From Sphingomonas taxi (GTDB lineage: Bacteria > Pseudomonadota > Alphaproteobacteria > Sphingomonadales > Sphingomonadaceae): DNA of 64,000 nucleotides. Shown piece after piece: positions 61,842-64,000 of this stretch (positions within the stretch are counted from its first letter, which is position 1; each line of letters opens with the position of its first letter). The notes beneath the pieces were generated by a model that saw only the letters and a list, made by a program, of their open reading frames with translations, was not told the origin of the DNA and searched no databases. The stretch lies in the NCBI GenBank assembly GCA_003243195.1, contig QFQI01000005.1:62001-126000 (forward strand). Direction: 5' to 3'. Both the position numbers and the translations under genes were made by a program.

Positions 61842-64000
61842 TCTGGCTGCTGCTCGCCGGCGCCGCCGCCGATCCGGTGGCGAGCGCGATCGCGACGATG
61901 ACGATCGAGGAAAAGGCCGCGCAGTTGCAGAGCACCGCGCCCGCCGATCCCAAGGCGGGTCTGCCCGCCTATGACTGGTGGAACGAGGGGCTGCACGGGC
62001 TGGCGCGCAACGGCCATGCCACGGTCTTTCCGCAGGCGATCGGCATGGCCGCGACCTGGGACACCGATCTGGTGCACCGCATCGGCGACGTCGTCGCAAC
62101 CGAGGCGCGCGCGAAGTTCAACGCGCGTCCCGCCTCCGCCGACCGCCGCATCTACGAAGGGCTGACGATCTGGTCGCCCAACATCAACATCTTCCGCGAT
62201 CCGCGCTGGGGCCGCGGGCAGGAGACGTATGGCGAGGATCCGTATCTGACCGGCCGGCTGGGCGTCGCCTTCGTCACCGGGCTGCAGGGACCGGACCCTA
62301 CGCATCCCAAGGTGATCGCGACGCCGAAGCACCTCGCTGTCCACAGCGGACCGGAGGCGGGACGCGACGGTTTCGACGTCGATCCCAGCCCGCAGGATAT
62401 GGAGGCGACCTACCTGCCGGCGTTCCGCATGGCGGTGACCGAGGGCAAGGCGCTGTCGCTGATGTGCGCCTACAATTCTATCCACGGCACGCCGGCCTGC
62501 GCCGACGCATCGTTGCTGAACGATCGCGTGCGGCGCGACTGGGGCTTCGACGGATTCGTGGTCACCGACTGCGATGCGGCGGCCAACATCCACCTGTTCC
62601 ACCATTACCGGCTCGACGCCGCATCGGCCGCCGCAGCATCGGTGAAGGGCGGCACCGATCTGAATTGCGGCACCACCTATGGCGCATTGCCGCAGGCGGT
62701 GACGCGCGGGCTGGTGAGCGCGGCGGAGGTCGACACCGCGCTACTCCGCTCGCTGAAGGCGCGCCACGCGCTCGGCATCGCGTTCGGCGGCGAGACGCCA
62801 TGGGCGTCGATCAAGCCCGACGCGATCGGCGCGCCCGCGCATCGCGCGCTGGCGCTGGAGGCGGCGCGCAAGGCGATCGTGCTGTTGCGCAACGGGCATG
62901 ATCGCCTGCCGCTGTCGCCCGCGACGAAGCTGGCGGTGATCGGCGCCAATGCCGACGATCTGGGCGTGCTACAGGCCAATTACCACGGCACCGCCGCGCA
63001 GCCGGTGACCCCGCTGGAGGGACTGCGCCGCCGCTTCCGCACCGTCAGCTATGCGCAGGGGTCGGTACTGGTCGATGGCGCGCCGGTGGTGGTGCCCGAA
63101 ACCGCGCTGCCCGGGCTCTCCGCACGCTACAGCGTCGGCGGGCGCGCCTTGCTGTTGCGACGCGAGCGGCGCATCGACCTGGACCTGACGCGCGTCCCCG
63201 CCGCCCCCGGCCTGCCCGTCACCGGCTATGTCGCGCATTGGACCGGCACATTGCGCCCGCCCGGCCCCGGCGCGTACCGGCTGGTGCTGGATCAGGTGCA
63301 ATGCTGGAAGGATTGCACGACGCACGACGCCGTGACGCTGACCGTCGGCGGGCGCGTGCTCCACGACGGTCCGCTGCCGAAGGGGCGGGTCGAGATCGCG
63401 TGGGACAGCGATGGCGGCGCGCAACCGCTGGAGATCGTGCTCGATCACAGGAGCGAGGACGAGAGCTTCCGCCTGATGTGGCTGCCGCCCGAGGAACCGA
63501 TGATCGCGGAGGCGGTGGCCGCCGCGCGCGCGGCCGACGTGGCGGTGGTGGTCGGTGGCCTGTCGCCCGATCTGGAGGGCGAGGCGTTGCAGGTGCAGGT
63601 GCCCGGCTTCGTCGGCGGCGACCGCAGCGACATCGCGCTGCCGTTCGCGCAGCAGCGCTTGCTCACCGCGCTGAAGGCGACCGGCAAGCCGATCGTGCTG
63701 GTGCTGGCCAGCGGCAGCGCGGTGGCGGTGGACCCGACGCTGGCCGACGCGGTGCTGGCGCTATGGTATCCCGGCGAGGCCGGCGGCACCGCGCTGGCGG
63801 ACGTGCTGGCGGGCGACACCAATCCGTCGGGGCGCCTGCCGGTCACCTTCTACAAGGCGACGACCGACCTGCCCGCCTTCGTGGATTACGGCATGAAGGA
63901 GCGCACCTACCGCTATTTCACCGGCACGCCCCTGTGGGGGTTCGGGCACGGCCTGTCCTATACCAGCTTCGGCTATGACCGGCTCACGTCCGCGGCCGAT
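61838..64000 (+). CDS. GH3 beta-glucosidase/beta-xylosidase-type enzyme (C-terminus beyond window)
   Basis: The frame runs 721 codons to the window end without a stop. Short hydrophobic leader (MIWLLLAGAAA), GH3 N-terminal domain with YDWWNEGLHG and KHLAVHSGPE, nucleophile Asp244 in FVVTDCDAAANI, and the (alpha/beta)6 domain with VVVGGLSPDLEGE. A PA14-like insertion (about 440-545, VAHWTGTLRPPGPGAYRLVLDQVQCWKDCTTHD region) precedes VVVGG. The C-terminal PLWGFGHGLSYTSFGY is present. The KH-SGPE pattern points to the glucosidase/xylosidase branch rather than NagZ-type GlcNAc-ase, so it would remove another sugar. Overlaps the GH2 stop (ATGA). Confidence 0.93.
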   Translation, partial: MIWLLLAGAAADPVASAIATMTIEEKAAQLQSTAPADPKAGLPAYDWWNEGLHGLARNGHATVFPQAIGMAATWDTDLVHRIGDVVATEARAKFNARPASADRRIYEGLTIWSPNINIFRDPRWGRGQETYGEDPYLTGRLGVAFVTGLQGPDPTHPKVIATPKHLAVHSGPEAGRDGFDVDPSPQDMEATYLPAFRMAVTEGKALSLMCAYNSIHGTPACADASLLNDRVRRDWGFDGFVVTDCDAAANIHLFHHYRLDAASAAAASVKGGTDLNCGTTYGALPQAVTRGLVSAAEVDTALLRSLKARHALGIAFGGETPWASIKPDAIGAPAHRALALEAARKAIVLLRNGHDRLPLSPATKLAVIGANADDLGVLQANYHGTAAQPVTPLEGLRRRFRTVSYAQGSVLVDGAPVVVPETALPGLSARYSVGGRALLLRRERRIDLDLTRVPAAPGLPVTGYVAHWTGTLRPPGPGAYRLVLDQVQCWKDCTTHDAVTLTVGGRVLHDGPLPKGRVEIAWDSDGGAQPLEIVLDHRSEDESFRLMWLPPEEPMIAEAVAAARAADVAVVVGGLSPDLEGEALQVQVPGFVGGDRSDIALPFAQQRLLTALKATGKPIVLVLASGSAVAVDPTLADAVLALWYPGEAGGTALADVLAGDTNPSGRLPVTFYKATTDLPAFVDYGMKERTYRYFTGTPLWGFGHGLSYTSFGYDRLTSAAD

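Noticed and set aside
1..64000. CRISPR arrays, tRNA/rRNA genes, insertion sequences, attachment sites, origins
   Set aside because: I looked for regularly spaced repeats, cloverleaf-like segments, transposase motifs and DnaA-box clusters and saw none; a dedicated scan could still find a small RNA gene.

Overview
The window looks like a chromosome segment of a sphingomonad (Alphaproteobacteria, Sphingomonas-like). The DNA is very GC-rich. Its TonB-dependent receptors carry DIVVTA/DIVVTG TonB boxes. It has a bacteriophytochrome with a heme oxygenase, a phasin, a CtrA-type TTAA-N7-TTAA box and many 4-base ATGA/GTGA gene overlaps. I see no rRNA, tRNA, CRISPR array, insertion sequence or prophage.

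Region 1 (1-16.75 kb) is a catabolic island. A MocR-type regulator (9223-10593, +) sits between two leftward gene groups. Group A is mvaA (degradative HMG-CoA reductase), mvaB (HMG-CoA lyase), a small ORF, an FMN-binding PaiB-like protein, a secreted alpha/beta hydrolase, an amidase, a TonB-dependent receptor and an SDR. Group B is a class III CoA-transferase, an ArgE-like deacylase, an MFS transporter, an HSL-type esterase and an enoyl-CoA hydratase. Leucine-pathway genes are absent, so mvaA-mvaB points to mevalonate breakdown. Two short motifs (AGGTACARTY and GATAGTGAYGAT) recur upstream of these groups. Together they suggest one co-regulated pathway for an imported compound carrying a mevalonate-like acyl group in amide or ester linkage. 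A hydroxamate siderophore of the fusarinine/coprogen type is my leading, unproven guess.

Region 2 (16.75-22 kb) is a leftward signalling operon: an EAL phosphodiesterase, a hybrid histidine kinase with TPR-like sensor, and a stand-alone receiver. Divergent from it, beyond two CtrA-like sites, is a possible 17-residue peptide gene followed by a 17-bp-stem hairpin. About 0.9 kb of non-coding DNA follows.

Region 3 (22-44.5 kb) is envelope and housekeeping: tamA-tamB, a tripartite RND efflux operon, a GNAT acetyltransferase, a phasin, a periplasmic protein with a cyclophilin-type isomerase, an M20 amidohydrolase, heme oxygenase and bacteriophytochrome (convergent), a PilZ protein, an orphan 2Fe-2S subunit, an L,D-transpeptidase with a lipoprotein, a DUF1488-like protein and a 33-residue membrane peptide.

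Region 4 (44.6-64 kb) is an N-acetylglucosamine/N-glycan utilisation locus: a GlcNAc-asparaginase, CutC, SIS-type GlcN-6-P deaminase, NagA, EIIA-HPr-EI fusion, EIICB permease, a GntR/HutC regulator, a large TonB-dependent receptor, then GH20 beta-hexosaminidase, GH2 beta-mannosidase and a GH3 enzyme that runs off the window. The receptor would import oligosaccharides, the exo-glycosidases and the asparaginase would release GlcNAc in the periplasm, the PTS would bring it in as GlcNAc-6-P, and NagA plus the deaminase would feed it to fructose-6-P. A TTTTGGTNTTAGGA-like element upstream of the receptor, the hexosaminidase and (weaker) the deaminase is a candidate operator for the GntR protein.
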